From Lycocorax pyrrhopterus obiensis (Eukaryota > Chordata > Aves > Passeriformes > Paradisaeidae), in the NCBI GenBank assembly GCA_014706295.1, contig JACSVZ010000002.1:110000930-110064929 (forward strand): 64,000 nt of DNA, read 5' to 3'. Below are positions 35,866-47,360 of the stretch, in pieces (the first letter of the stretch is position 1; the number at the start of each line of letters is the position of its first letter). The position numbers and the translations under genes are program-made. The notes below the pieces were generated by a model that was given only the letters and a program-made list of their open reading frames with translations, had not been told where the DNA came from and did no database searches.

Positions 35866-38031
35866 GTATGGAAAAGTAACCAGGAAAAGAGAGCTGGTGT
35901 ATTTTTCTTAGTGATCTCTGGGTATTACTCAATTTTCTGATCTTTTTTCCTCTGCACCCATTGTTTTCTAAACCTTGTTACTCATGAATTAATCCCTTTT
36001 CTGTAAGTTACAGAAAATGGCTTCTGCCTCTAGAACTCAAGTGACCTGCTGTGGTTCTGCCACAGCAAATATCTGTCACTTTATGTAAGTTTTTTGCTAG
36101 AAAAGAATCTTTAAGATTAATCTTTTAATTTGTGGCCTTCTAAGGCTGAATTTTCAATCTAATATCCATTTCATCTGCAGAGATCAAAGCACTTGCCAGA
36201 TTTTGCCAGGAGAAAGTTGGCCATGACTGATGGCAATGCATGCTTGGGACAAGGCTTGTGAATCACAGGTTCTTGAGGCAGCCTCCTGAAAACACACCTG
36301 AAGCTTAGTTCTGTGTACCATGCATAGAAGGAAGTTCTCGCTGTGACTTCATTCATGCTTTTGGCATCCCAATGTTATTTCTGGTGATAAAACAATAATA
36401 GAATGAATAAGCAGCTAAAACACAAGAGAAGAGAATGAATTTAATCTTCAGGGAAGGTGAGAACACACCCCAGTTCTCATCACTTCTGTATGCTGTGCCT
36501 GTTCTAATTCCATCCAGACTTCAATACTAGGGATTAAATTGTCAATCATTTTTAAAAGTTAGTCTTCCAGAAATTCTAAAGCCTACTTTTCAGATGTGAC
36601 CTGGTATTGATTTGCATGTATTTTACATTTTGATAAGATCAAATAAAAAAAAAATTCTGAGGAAAAAAAGGGAAACTTTAAAAATCCCTAATATATAGCT
36701 GAAAAAAACCTGTGTATATCTAGCTTTGCATGTAGTACAAAATAAAAAATAGAAAATTGAGAGAAATGTCAAGCACCATAAAGTGTGTAGTATTCTTCAA
36801 TGGCTACAGGGGACCTTAGCTTGTGCTTAATTTCAGAAGGTACTAAGGACATATTTCGCTTTCTTTGCTATTTAGCTTAGGAAATTGACCAGTTCTACTG
36901 AGCCACTACTTTTATTTAGGTAATAAAATATTTTTGTTATTTTTGTTCTTCTGTTTTTTAGTGATAGAAATCTCTTATACTTTTTTCTCACTTTGTTGCA
37001 AAATATGAAAAGAAGGAATTATTTTTAATAGTCATGTATACTGATGGCTGGCTGTTGACATCAATGAACTTCAGTTAACATTCGTAGCTGTATATATAAA
37101 AGTACAGATCAGCTAGTTTTTTCAGTAGCCTCTGGCTGCAATGGCTGCAGGGAGCTGGGTGATTTTTCCAGGGCCCCATCAAGTTTTATGAAATAAAATT
37201 GATGAGTCTTATTGTCACTTTCTCAACAATACCAATTTGTTTATATGATACACCACTGGAATACTAGTGACCTCTGGAGAAGAGAGCAAAAACGGTGGTT
37301 TTGGGTTTTCTAGCTGGTCAGATGTGGCCAGCTGGTACAACAAAGGCAAGAACATTTGGAGAGTGTTCTTACCAGGAAAGTAGTGTGTTTACTTAGCCTG
37401 TGGTTCTTCAGAGAGCAGGTTTCCTTAAAAAAGTTGGAGGTGGCATGAGCTTGGTCAGAGGGCAGACACTTGTTTGACCTTTTAGTAAAGAGTCCTTCCA
37501 CTAAAAGGAAACCCAAACATGTTTTTATTTCTTAAATTGCCGCAAATGGAGTGAGAAGCTGAGGAACTGGGAGTGAGAGATGGCCTGCAAGTTTTGGGCT
37601 CATCTGGATCTTCATGTGTAGAACTGCAGCTGCACAGACAGTATAACCCTAACAGCTGATTAATTATGAGTAATATTGAAAGTAATGCAACTGTCTGCTT
37701 AGTGTTTCCGGATCTTTATTTTTTCAATGTGATCAGTTAACATGGAGAAATTTGTATTTATTATGTAAATATTGGGGGAAAGTGATGTATGTGAACACTT
37801 TACTACCACCAGTCATATGCCTTAGCTATTCAGGAGGAGTTTTGGCTTTCTTTGTATTCCCTGGAAAATCATGACTAAACTAACATCTACACATTAGGGT
37901 TTTGTTGATTTTGGAGTGGTGAAATGATGTATTTTACACTTGTTGTTAGCAATTAGAGACATGAAATGGAAAGGTGTCTATTGAAGAGCTCCTTCTTTGC
38001 ATCCTCTAGAAATTAAGGTATTTCCATACTT

Positions 38032-38045
38032 CCCCCCCCCCCCCC
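38032..38045. repeat. C14 homopolymer
   Basis: Fourteen consecutive cytosines lie in intron sequence. The length may vary between individuals and is a likely place for sequencing error. Confidence 0.95.
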
Positions 38046-38888
38046 ATATTCCTAGCCTACCATCCTGCTCCTTTGGCATGGTGGAACCAGGAAACTCTCC
38101 GTTTGATCATGGATCTGGTAGCAACTACTGGGATTTTTTTTTACACTCTCTTTGATACAGTGGTTGACTAAAATATGCAGAGATTTTTTTTTTCCAGGCA
38201 AAACATTTTATAGAATTTTTAAAATATATGTTCCAGAAATATCAGACTAAACAATATGGAAAGGAGTAAACTCAACTCAAGGACTGCAACTCAGCCTAGA
38301 GTCTCTTTTGTGTAGTTTTAGCTACCAGTTAGTTCAAGAGCAGAATAAATAAAATAATGCCATTTAATAATGTATTCCCATGAATGAAGTGAGAGAGGCG
38401 AAGGATTGAAATCCCGCTCTGTGATGTGTTAGGGGGTAGATACTGTGTGAAGAAAGAAGGAAACTGAGAAGGTCCGTGTTGGATGCAGGCTGCCTGCCTT
38501 GGTATCATGTCATGTCTCTCGTGAATGTCTTCGGAGTGAAAACACAACCCACCCTGCAGCAGCGTGTCCCTGTTTTCCTTGGCACCCTTCTGCCGCCTGC
38601 CTTCGAGTGAAGAAATTAGAAGGGAAAGAATCGCCAAAGCCAGCGCCTGAGCTGATTTAAGCCTATGGGGGGCCTGAAGTTTATCCAAAGCACAGACTCC
38701 TGTTTTGGGGCGAGGGGAAGGGGTACGTACGTGGGTATGGAGCGGCTCTGGAGCAGCGTGAGCCCCACCGTCGCCCCATCCCAGGTTTGTTCTGGCTCCG
38801 TGTTTGTGGGAAGAGCAAGAAAACCCCGGGAGCGGGGCACGGGCCGGCGGCGGGACCGGCCCTGGACTTTCCGGGCCCGGCCGCGGCG

Positions 38889-38927
38889 GGAGGAGGAGGA
38901 GGAGGAGGAGGAGGAGGAGGAGGAGGA
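38889..38927. repeat. (GGA)13 microsatellite
   Basis: Thirteen perfect GGA units lie within the CpG island, directly after CCGCGGCG. It encodes poly-Glu or poly-Arg on the + strand and poly-Leu on the minus strand in shadow frames. GGA repeats can form G-quadruplex structures. Confidence 0.97.
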
Positions 38928-38939
38928 ATGCTGCCGCCC

Positions 38940-38947
38940 TGACGTCA
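38940..38947. promoter_or_regulatory. Perfect CRE at the CpG island edge
   Basis: TGACGTCA stands 13 bases after the GGA repeat, in a CpG-rich setting typical for CREB/ATF-bound promoters. This position makes it more credible than the isolated CRE at 28.9 kb. Confidence 0.5.
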
Positions 38948-38960
38948 GGAGCTGCTCCTG

Positions 38961-38977
38961 GGAATGTTTTGCATTCC
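38961..38977. promoter_or_regulatory. Inverted pair of TEAD-type (MCAT) sites
   Basis: GGAATG (38961-38966) and CATTCC (38972-38977) face each other across five bases. CATTCC is the core recognised by TEAD factors. The pair lies 14 bases after the CRE. Confidence 0.4.
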
Positions 38978-39038
38978 TCTTCCTGGCAGTGGTCAGGTGG
39001 CTTCCAGCAAGAAGGAAGGAACAGCCGCTTCCAAAAAG

Positions 39039-39067
39039 AAAAAAAAAAAGGGGGGGGGGGAGGGGGG
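39039..39067. repeat. A11-G11 tract with G6, possible G-quadruplex
   Basis: Eleven A residues are followed directly by eleven G residues, one A and six more G residues. The G part has enough runs for a quadruplex on the + strand. Confidence 0.85.
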
Positions 39068-39100
39068 AGCTGAGAGTACGCGGAGGAAAAGAACACTTTA

Positions 39101-39134
39101 TAATAAAAGTATTGTGGGGGAGGCACTTTTATTA
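39101..39134. other. Perfect 10-bp inverted repeat with 14-base loop
   Basis: TAATAAAAGT (39101-39110) is the exact reverse complement of ACTTTTATTA (39125-39134). The left arm overlaps TTATAATAAAA, which resembles a TATA box, directly downstream of the CpG island. It could form a hairpin. Confidence 0.7.
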
Positions 39135-42100
39135 AAAGCCAGATTGGGAATTGGAACCAGATGTTCTGCATTCGAAAGCTGCACGAATGTTAAACGCGTT
39201 TATTAATGACTGTGATGGCTGAGGTATTTGGCTGTCTGCCTTGCTTTAATCTCATTGCTCCGTATTTAAAAACAGTTGAGAAAAACATATTTTTTTTTTT
39301 GTACCCAACTTCAGGCAGCCTCCTTTTTACAAATATTCATTAAAAAAAAAAGACAAGATTTTTATGGGAGAATAGCCATATATATGAAAGCAAGAAACAA
39401 GCAGGGAAACGTCAACATTTGTCTTGTTCTGTTAGTTTTGACATATATGTTGTGCTGAAAATTATTTCCTTGAAATTCAGTTTCCTTCTTGATTTGTGGT
39501 TGTTGGATAACGCGCGTGATGTAAGTTGGAGAGGTCAGAACATGCAATTATTGCTGTTCACAAAGTACTTCCTATTCCCTTAACTCTCCCTCTTTAAAGT
39601 CCCTGTCAAAGCCTGTGTTTAAAGCAAAACAAGAGGAGATACTCAGTCCGATGTGAATAAAGTAGGAATTGCATTCAGCACAGGCAGTGCTTGTGGAATA
39701 GCTGCTTTATATCCTTAGATGGACCTAAGTGCATGTTGTATCTCCATTTCAAGAGCAGTGCCTCCACCTTGGCAGTGCTGCACGTTTGGGAGTACTGAGC
39801 ACCAAGAGCTTCCGTGGGGACTTCTGGTTTGTCTCAGTGGGGGTGAGATACCTGACAACATCATAGCCTGTACAAGCACAGGTAGATTTGGGATGTCCCC
39901 CAGACAGGCATGGATCCTCCTCGCATCCTTAGGCTCTGTTGTACGCAGATCATAAGATTTTCTGCATGAAGCAAGGACTGTTGGAGGGAGAGACAGAGCT
40001 GTGCCGTATGTCCCTTCAGTTCACAAGTGTGGCGATGCCCTGAACCTGTGCCTTCTTTATCCCCTTGAAAGGGGAAAGAATCCCTTTCTCTGTAAGCACC
40101 AGGAGCCCCCCTCTTTGTGTGGTGAGGCATGGCTGTTTTGTATGAATTCAGACTTCCTCGGGCAGGGGACCAGTCCTGTCCGGGGCTGGTGGAGCTGAGC
40201 TGCCTCTGGATTCAGTCTGGCAGAGCCCACACCATTAAAATTGCACCAGAGAGACTTGCCCTTGTCCTACATGATGGGGTTTTTTTTCTTAATTGATCCT
40301 ATATTTTCCTGTTCATTGGCACTGCACAAAGTTGTGTTTGGGTGTAGTTACCGATCTTATTCCCAGGCAGTGTATTTGGAGGTGTTGCAGGAAGCTGGTG
40401 GGATGGGGAAGGTTTGGTAGTTTTGGGGAAGTTTCCTTGGGCTGTGTGCCCGGGTCAGGTGAGGCCCATGAGCACCCATCCGTTTCCTGGTACCGAGTGA
40501 AGTGAACAGCAGCTTCCTGCTACAGGGTGGATGCTCTGCTGAGGAATTTCCAGAAATGCTGAGAAGTGCTGACTCATAGCTTACGGCCTGTCTGGGCTGA
40601 GGGGAGGTTTTCAAATCCTTGGCTGAAGCCAGCAAAAAATGTTGCTGTAATGTACTGTTTTATTTTTAGCAAGGGGGGAGGCTGTGTTGCTTAGGATGAA
40701 ATGCTTGTGAGTGGTTTCAAAATGACAGACACTTCTAATTTTTTTTTCTTTTCTATTTTTAGAACTTGGAAAACAGGTTGTTTTGCTAAAATACAGACAC
40801 TTCTCTGTTTCCCTAGTAAATGGGTTGTTGTAAAGGAGCCTTAAGGAGTTCATGCAGGAAGACTTTTACCACCACTGCAGTTCAAAATGTCCTTCAGGGT
40901 AGGAAATACTGAAGTATTTGAGACTGAAACTCAGTTGGCACTTACTCGCATGTATTTTTCACTTCTGCCGAGGTGGGACTGCAGCTCCAATTGTTGGAGC
41001 TGAAATGTAGCCAGATATGTGCTGCTGTTACAAGATCATTGTAAAAGCTTGTTGCTTGTGTTTCATCCTCCCTTGTTTTTAGCAGTCACTTCACAGGTAA
41101 TTTGCTGTGCATTTTCGGTTTTTTCTTTCTGAACAGAAAATGCCCTATAGTGTTTTCTGCTAACTTCTGCCAGGAACAAGATTGAGGGAGGAGTCCTTTC
41201 AACCTGTACCACCTCTCAAAATACGATTTTGGTGATTAGATTGTAAGGACAAAATTCTTTTCTTCTCCTCCCTCCACACCCCCAACCCCTCCCCCAATCA
41301 GTACATTTTTTTAACATGTTCTTGACTGTGTGTATTGTTTTTCTGTTCAACAAGCAGTAGTACTTTGGGATGATCTCCAATGTATGCACTGTCCCAAAGA
41401 GTATCATAAATGAAATACAAGTTTGTATAAACTCTTTTACTTTTGTTTCTAATTTCTGAAATTTGCTGTCAGTGGTTCTTCATTCGCATCTCTGTACCTC
41501 TGCCTATAGAGCTGTTTGCAGCCCTTTTTTTACACCTTAATAGAGAACTGTGATTCTGCAAATGATCTGCAGACTGCTTCTAACCACAGTGCTAATAATT
41601 TTTGAATCTGTAGCATAAACCAGCACATTTTGCAAATATGAAAAAAAAAAGAAACAAAGAAACAAACCCACGCCTCTTACAGCAACCCTGCAGTGTCTGG
41701 CTTGAGAGTACCTGGTGCACAGCTTCGCTGAGAAAGTACATTTCCCTCTTGTTGGTGGACAGTGTTTAACTTCTCTCCTTAGTTTTTGCCCTGGGACTGA
41801 GTGATATTACCTGTCCAGCAGGATACTCATCTGATAACAACAAAAAGGAAAAGGATAATTCTATGCAGGAAGTATGGGAACATAGGACAATTCCTGTTTC
41901 CATGATGTGCTCATTTATTAGCTCATCACTGTGCAGAAGTCCCTGTCTTAGTCATTTTAATGTAAATACAATGTGTGCACGTGAGCTGCTGGTGATTTTT
42001 GTGGACAGAAAGAATTGTAGGCTGCACATCGATCACAGAATTTCACAATCAAATCCACTTTTACTAATGACTCTAACCTTGCCAGCTACCCACCTCCAAG

Positions 42101-43294
42101 GGAAAGCTGTTTTCCTACCCAAATCTGCCAGTTCCTTCCAAGATTTTATAGCAGCTGCACGATCTCTTTTAGGAGAGTTGTGTCCTGGCACCCGCCACTA
42201 TACTGGGAAAATAATACAGGTTATACATTATTTCTAGCCACCTGTCAGTAAATTCAGGACAAGAGCCGTGAGCTAACAGCTTTGCGTGTGCCCCCTTTTA
42301 GACTGATGTGTCATCCGACCCGGGTGGACATGCCTCAACTGGATTGCCTGACTCCAGATAACCCCTTCTACAATCCTCAGCTGCTTGACCCTATTCTAGT
42401 TTGGATGAGGCACAGAACGTACCTTTTTGTGAAGATTCTGTCCCCAAACTTATAAAAAAAAATTATTATGCATGAGTGTTGTCCAGCTTTCCAGGAAACA
42501 TCTTGGTACGACATGTATCAGTGTAGTGAGGACATCTCATTTTACAGTCAGCTTTTTGTAATTGAATCTGCCCTAGTCCTTTCTAGTAATATTATGCTAC
42601 ACAGTCTGGTTCCTGTCTCTAATACAGACATGCCCTGCAAAGAGCTTTCTGCTTGTGGCAGTGTAAGCTTGCCCTTTCTCACGTATCTTGGTCTCCTAAT
42701 GCTCCCTGTTCTTGCATAGCTTTCTGATCTCTCCACTATTTGCTGCTAGTTGCACTACAGTCTTGGTAGCTGCAGGAAATCTGAGCAATTCATGTCTGTT
42801 TCAGTTGCCATACTATTTTTTTTACTGTGTCATTGTCTTAGATAATTTTTACTTTTGATCTTGAGGAATTTCTTCTTATACCCTTCTTGTAGCTTCATTT
42901 AGGGTCACCATGACAACACATTTCTTTTCTTAGATTATAGTGAGAGCACAAAAAGAGCAAAAAAGATTAATGGTAAACCTTGAGTAGTCAGCTGCTTTAT
43001 CATTATCGTCACTTATATGGTAGCATTATCATCAGTTGTCTTTTGCTCTGTTTGTCCATTAGTCTCTGTTGGTGTTCAGAACGATTCAGTTCAAGAAATG
43101 CACTGCATAGTACTTTACTGTTTGCTGCGTAGGGTGGGTCATACATTGATTTCTATATAAAGATGAGATTCCAGTGGTAAAAAATAAAACTTTTTTAAAA
43201 TTAGTAGTCAGAATTTGAGTATCCTAAGTAGTGCAATAAGTCAATCCAATTGTTTTAGTAAAGGTTAGAGGAACCCTTTGTGAGAAATTTAAAA

Positions 43295-43326
43295 GAATAC
43301 ACACAGTAGACTGAATACACACAGTA
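43295..43326. repeat. Short tandem repeat, 18-bp period
   Basis: GAATACACACAGTA occurs at 43295-43308 and again at 43313-43326, with a degraded third start (GAACAC) after it. Confidence 0.85.
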
Positions 43327-46300
43327 TGTCTGAACACATGAATGATAAATTCCAAGAAAGCAGACTGATACTTCTAAGCAGTTTGAAGCAGTGAATAGAA
43401 ATAAGTCACATTTTGTTTGAACCTGTAAATAATCCAGGGAAACTGAGGGTAGAAAGAGGGAACAGATGGTTAAGGAAAAATAGCTTACCATTATTTTGTG
43501 AAGGTCTCCAGGTCTCTCGGCCTCATCTCAACTCCTGCTAAGCCTCTTCAGTCATCTTTTCCGGTTCTCCTGGTTCTTACATCTTGTCTTTGAGTTCTAA
43601 TATTTTTCCAGTATTTTCTTTTGATTACCCTAATGATTCCATGGTGTAATCTAAATTAGAAGCTGTGTCACAAACTATCATTTAAGACTTAAACTAAATC
43701 AAGGTTCGCCTCTTGCAGAGCAGCAATGATTTGAATGTGATGTCTGCTATATGTGATACATCCCCAGTAATCAATATGTCAAAAAATGAGTACATATGCA
43801 GCTGTCAAGAAGACTTGTGCCAACATTGCAGGTTGTAGGCGGAGGGCTTCCTTATTAAGTCATTTACATATATTCACATCAAGAGCATTGTGGGGTGTGG
43901 AGCCTCAGCGCACCCAAAATCTGATCATCCCTGCGCCTGCCACTGCTGTGTACTGTGAACAGCATCGTTTGGTGATTTCCTTCTTGTGCCATTGATTCCC
44001 CAGTCTGTTTCAAAACATCTGTGCTGCTGTACAGCTGGGAAAGTTTGTGTGTCTTTCTGGTTTCATGGCCTTCCACAGTAATGTGTCTGTCTGAAATGAA
44101 GCTGTCAAAGGATGCAGGTAGGATTGTGTGTATAGAAGATGAATTTTCCAAGGAACAGTTTTTGACACAGACATGTCTGTACTAGCAAACAATGTGATGT
44201 GGTAGGAGCAGCTTTGTGGAGTAGAAGCTGGTGTGGGAGATTTGGTCCTGCTGTAGGCGTTGTGAGGCTTTACCCAAGACAGGCTGCAAGCTGATCATGT
44301 GGCCTGAATGCCTTATAGCAGTTGGAGCACATCTTCAGGTTTAGTTTCATATGAAAAGAATCCGTTGTGTGAGCTCAGAAGGCTGCTCCACAATCCAAAC
44401 CAAAGCTCAGGGAAGATGGAGAGATTTGCCGCAGAAGCACGCCACTGATCTGAACTGCAGGACTGGCGTGGACACACCCATGAATGACCAGACATCAGAC
44501 CAATCCATCTTTCTCAGTTTGGCTTGCTCTGAGAATTCCTATTGTCATACACATACGCAGATGCACAGTTGTAAACAGAAAAAACCCAGACAATAAGCTG
44601 CTTTTTGAACACTAAGGAGAAGAAAGGAAAAAAAACATGTATGTTCAGCTTTTAAATATCTGGGTGTTGCTCAGTCTGGTAATGGTGACTGTGTAGCCAT
44701 TGTTGAATCTGTCAAAGTTCTAGGCCTTGTCTGACTGCATCCTTTCTCTTGTAGAGTCTTCAAGACTGTGCTACAATACTGACATTGTTCCCTTGTAGCT
44801 GGTATGTATTAATTTGAAAAGAGGTATGTTTTCATTCTCTTGGCTACCCTGGAAAGCTCTGACACGTTTAGCCATACCATATACCTGCTGGTACAGCAAA
44901 CAGATACTTGGAATGGTAAGTAGGGAAACCAGTCTTAAGCACTGTAACTTTATACAGAGGAACAAGTTCAGAGTTTACCGTGACATGGACACCTAGAAAA
45001 AACTTGTATGTGTGAGCTATGGAATGTAAGATGGCGGTCCTTTACCCCGTTGCCCTAAATCAATAATTCATGGTTCTTTCAGGCTTTATTTTGGTGAAGT
45101 GATAGAATAGAGTTATCCTCTGGATAGCCGTGCCCACACAACAGCAATTGCGGACTCTTGATCTCCCAGCATATAGCTCAAGGTTTGTTTCCAGGAGAAA
45201 TGAGCAGGTTCATGGGGACTTTTACCTTGTTCCCTTACACGGCTGGGTTAGATTCAGGAAACACAAGCAGAGCAGAGCAACAGGTCAGTCAGACCCAGTC
45301 AGGTGCCTTTTAGCACACTGTTTACAGCTTGCTCTTTTGAATAGAAGCTGCAAATGGCCAACCTGCAAGTAGCAGGTTTTTAACAAATGTTTATTGTATA
45401 CAAGTGAAAAACTGACTTGTCAATATGTATTTCAATATATAATTGCCTGGAAACATGGTTGCAGTAAGATTAGGTATTAAAAACTGAGCTGAGAAATCAA
45501 TTGGAGTAGCATAAGGAATGGAGGGTTGCTTTACAAATTTTTCCCATTCTTGTTTTCCTCTTTCTGTAGAGAATATGCATTACATTGAGGACAGAGAAGA
45601 GGAAAGTCTTGGCAACTTCTAGTGTGCCAGAGACTTTGTTCTGCTCAGTGAGGAGGGGTGCAGTTCTCAAGAAAGATGTCAAATGCAGTAATTAATGTTC
45701 CTCCTTCATATGATGGATGCCATCTGTATTTAGAAACGTCTGAGCTTGTGCTTGAATAGAAGTCACGTAGCATTTTTACTGGTATAGTATAGAACTTGAG
45801 TGTTTTTATTCATGATACTTGAGGCTTCGCTCCCAGACATAGTTTACAAATGCGTGACATTCCTTTTACGTTTCAAAGTGAAAAGTGAGCCAGGGTGAGC
45901 AGGAAGGACATTCCGTAGCTCGGTGAATCCTAGCAGTTTTTCATTGTGTCATATTTGTTTTTATAGAAGCAACTTCAATCTAGGGCAATTAGAGTAGCAA
46001 ATGAGTTTTTGCCTCATATAAAAACAAACATGATCAGAATCATCTTGTCTGTAAGTTATTCATAGAGTCCATTATTGTCAGGATATACAACTTTCCTCTT
46101 GACAGCCTTTCCTCAGACTTGTCAAAATACAGTATCTTCAAAACAAACAATGTTTTTAGTTTTTACTTCCTTCTTCGCTTCCGCTGTTTCCCTAACAGTG
46201 ATGCACTAGTAACCTCATTTGAAATAATCTCTGTGTTTGTATCCGTGGCTCTTACGGCTGGGATGTGGCTCCAATAATTCTGTGATGTAGCAACTTACTT

Positions 46301-47333
46301 CCTATCTTTGTCATGTAATATATCTTCTCAGATTATTATTCCCCTTTGCCTCAGAATATAAACATCAGCAAATATTATCTTGATTAATCCTCTCCCTTCC
46401 TTCCATCTCCTCTTTCCCCTCTCCCTGTTTGGAGAAAGAGTAAGAAAGTGCAAGTTTATTCTTTGCCAGCCAAGAACTACTAGTTTCTGTAAGGAAGAAT
46501 GTCCCCTTGGTCTTAAACAGGCTTGTTTTGTTTTGTGTTGTTTTGTTTTGTTTGATCTGCATGGAATAGTTGCTCTTTGAATCAATACACCTTTTCTGTA
46601 ACTTCTCTGAACTGGTGAGAAAGAGTTAGTGGCCTGGAACAAAGTTTTTGGGCGATAACCTCATATTTCTCAACAATATAATGTTGCAAATGGACAATTC
46701 AATGTTCTATCAAATAGTTTTAAAAATTCAGTTCTAGCAGATATTTTTAAAAATTTTTAAGATATTGTGAGTCTGATTTTGGGGTCAAGAAAGAAGATGC
46801 CAGCTAGCCTGGATACCTAACTGTGACAACATAAAGCCAGAATGTTTTCTTTAGGCAAACCTATATTTATGACAGTGCATGAAACCTCAACTCTGCCAAA
46901 GCTCTCCTGGTTTCACAGTTTGTCCAGGGACAGAGGAGGATCATATGCTGTGACCTCATATTCTGCCACTGTGTCACAGAAGTCCATGTCATAGAGCTGG
47001 CTGTATGCCAGTCATGTGGTCAAAATCTCATCCCTTTCTCTGCTGACTCTTGACACATGCTCAAACGTCTTGTAGTGTAAGGTAGAATCATAATCAAAGG
47101 CAACTAGATGAGGAAAAACAGACTTTGTTTTCAAAATATTCTTTACATTCCTGATTTCATTTGGCTTATGCTGCAGGCTTCCCATAAAATATCCAGCAAG
47201 CTATCTGTTGTGAGTCTTGATCTGGCATATTAAAAAAATGACCATAATAGTTATTCTCAGTTTTATTGGAATATTAGTAACTAAAATTAATGCTGATGAA
47301 CCACTGGCCTGGGCTTGAGAGAAGGCCAGAAAA

Positions 47334-47360
47334 GGGGGGTGGCGGGGAGAGACGGGGGGG
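47334..47360 (+). repeat. G-rich potential quadruplex motif
   Basis: Runs of six, four and seven G residues are separated by short loops (T-GGC and AGAGAC). The long runs can supply a fourth G3 tract. Confidence 0.5.

Larger units (their letters stand above)
33421..38540 (+). other. SPIDR intron between the two CpG islands
   Basis: This is intron sequence with a TG microsatellite (34152-34198), a GC-richer block at 35380-35720 that is open on both strands, a candidate symmetric exon (35767-35865) and a C14 homopolymer (38032-38045). No gene is recognisable elsewhere in it. Confidence 0.65.
38550..39080. promoter_or_regulatory. Second CpG island inside the SPIDR intron
   Basis: The densest part, about 38700-38950, is CpG-rich, with blocks such as GGGCCGGCGGCGGGACC, CCGGGCCCGGCCGCGG and TACGTACGTGG. 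On its downstream side lie a (GGA)13 repeat, a perfect CRE (38940-38947), an inverted pair of TEAD-type sites (38961-38977) and an A11-G11 tract. TGGACTTTCC near 38865 is one base from an NF-kB consensus. The combination resembles a promoter or strong enhancer. A 280-codon minus-strand open frame crosses the island, but its leucine and proline runs come from the GGA and G-rich repeats and it has no family resemblance. No exon with a convincing donor could be tied to the island. Confidence 0.65.

Noticed and set aside
38329..39171. 280-codon minus-strand open frame
   Set aside because: Its leucine and proline runs come from the GGA repeat and the G-rich tract, it crosses a CpG island, and the rest resembles no protein family.
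42025..42060. Antisense CR1 3' end suggested by ATCACAGAATTTCACAATC
   Set aside because: Only a short stretch resembles the terminal repeat, and the sequence beyond it does not follow CR1.
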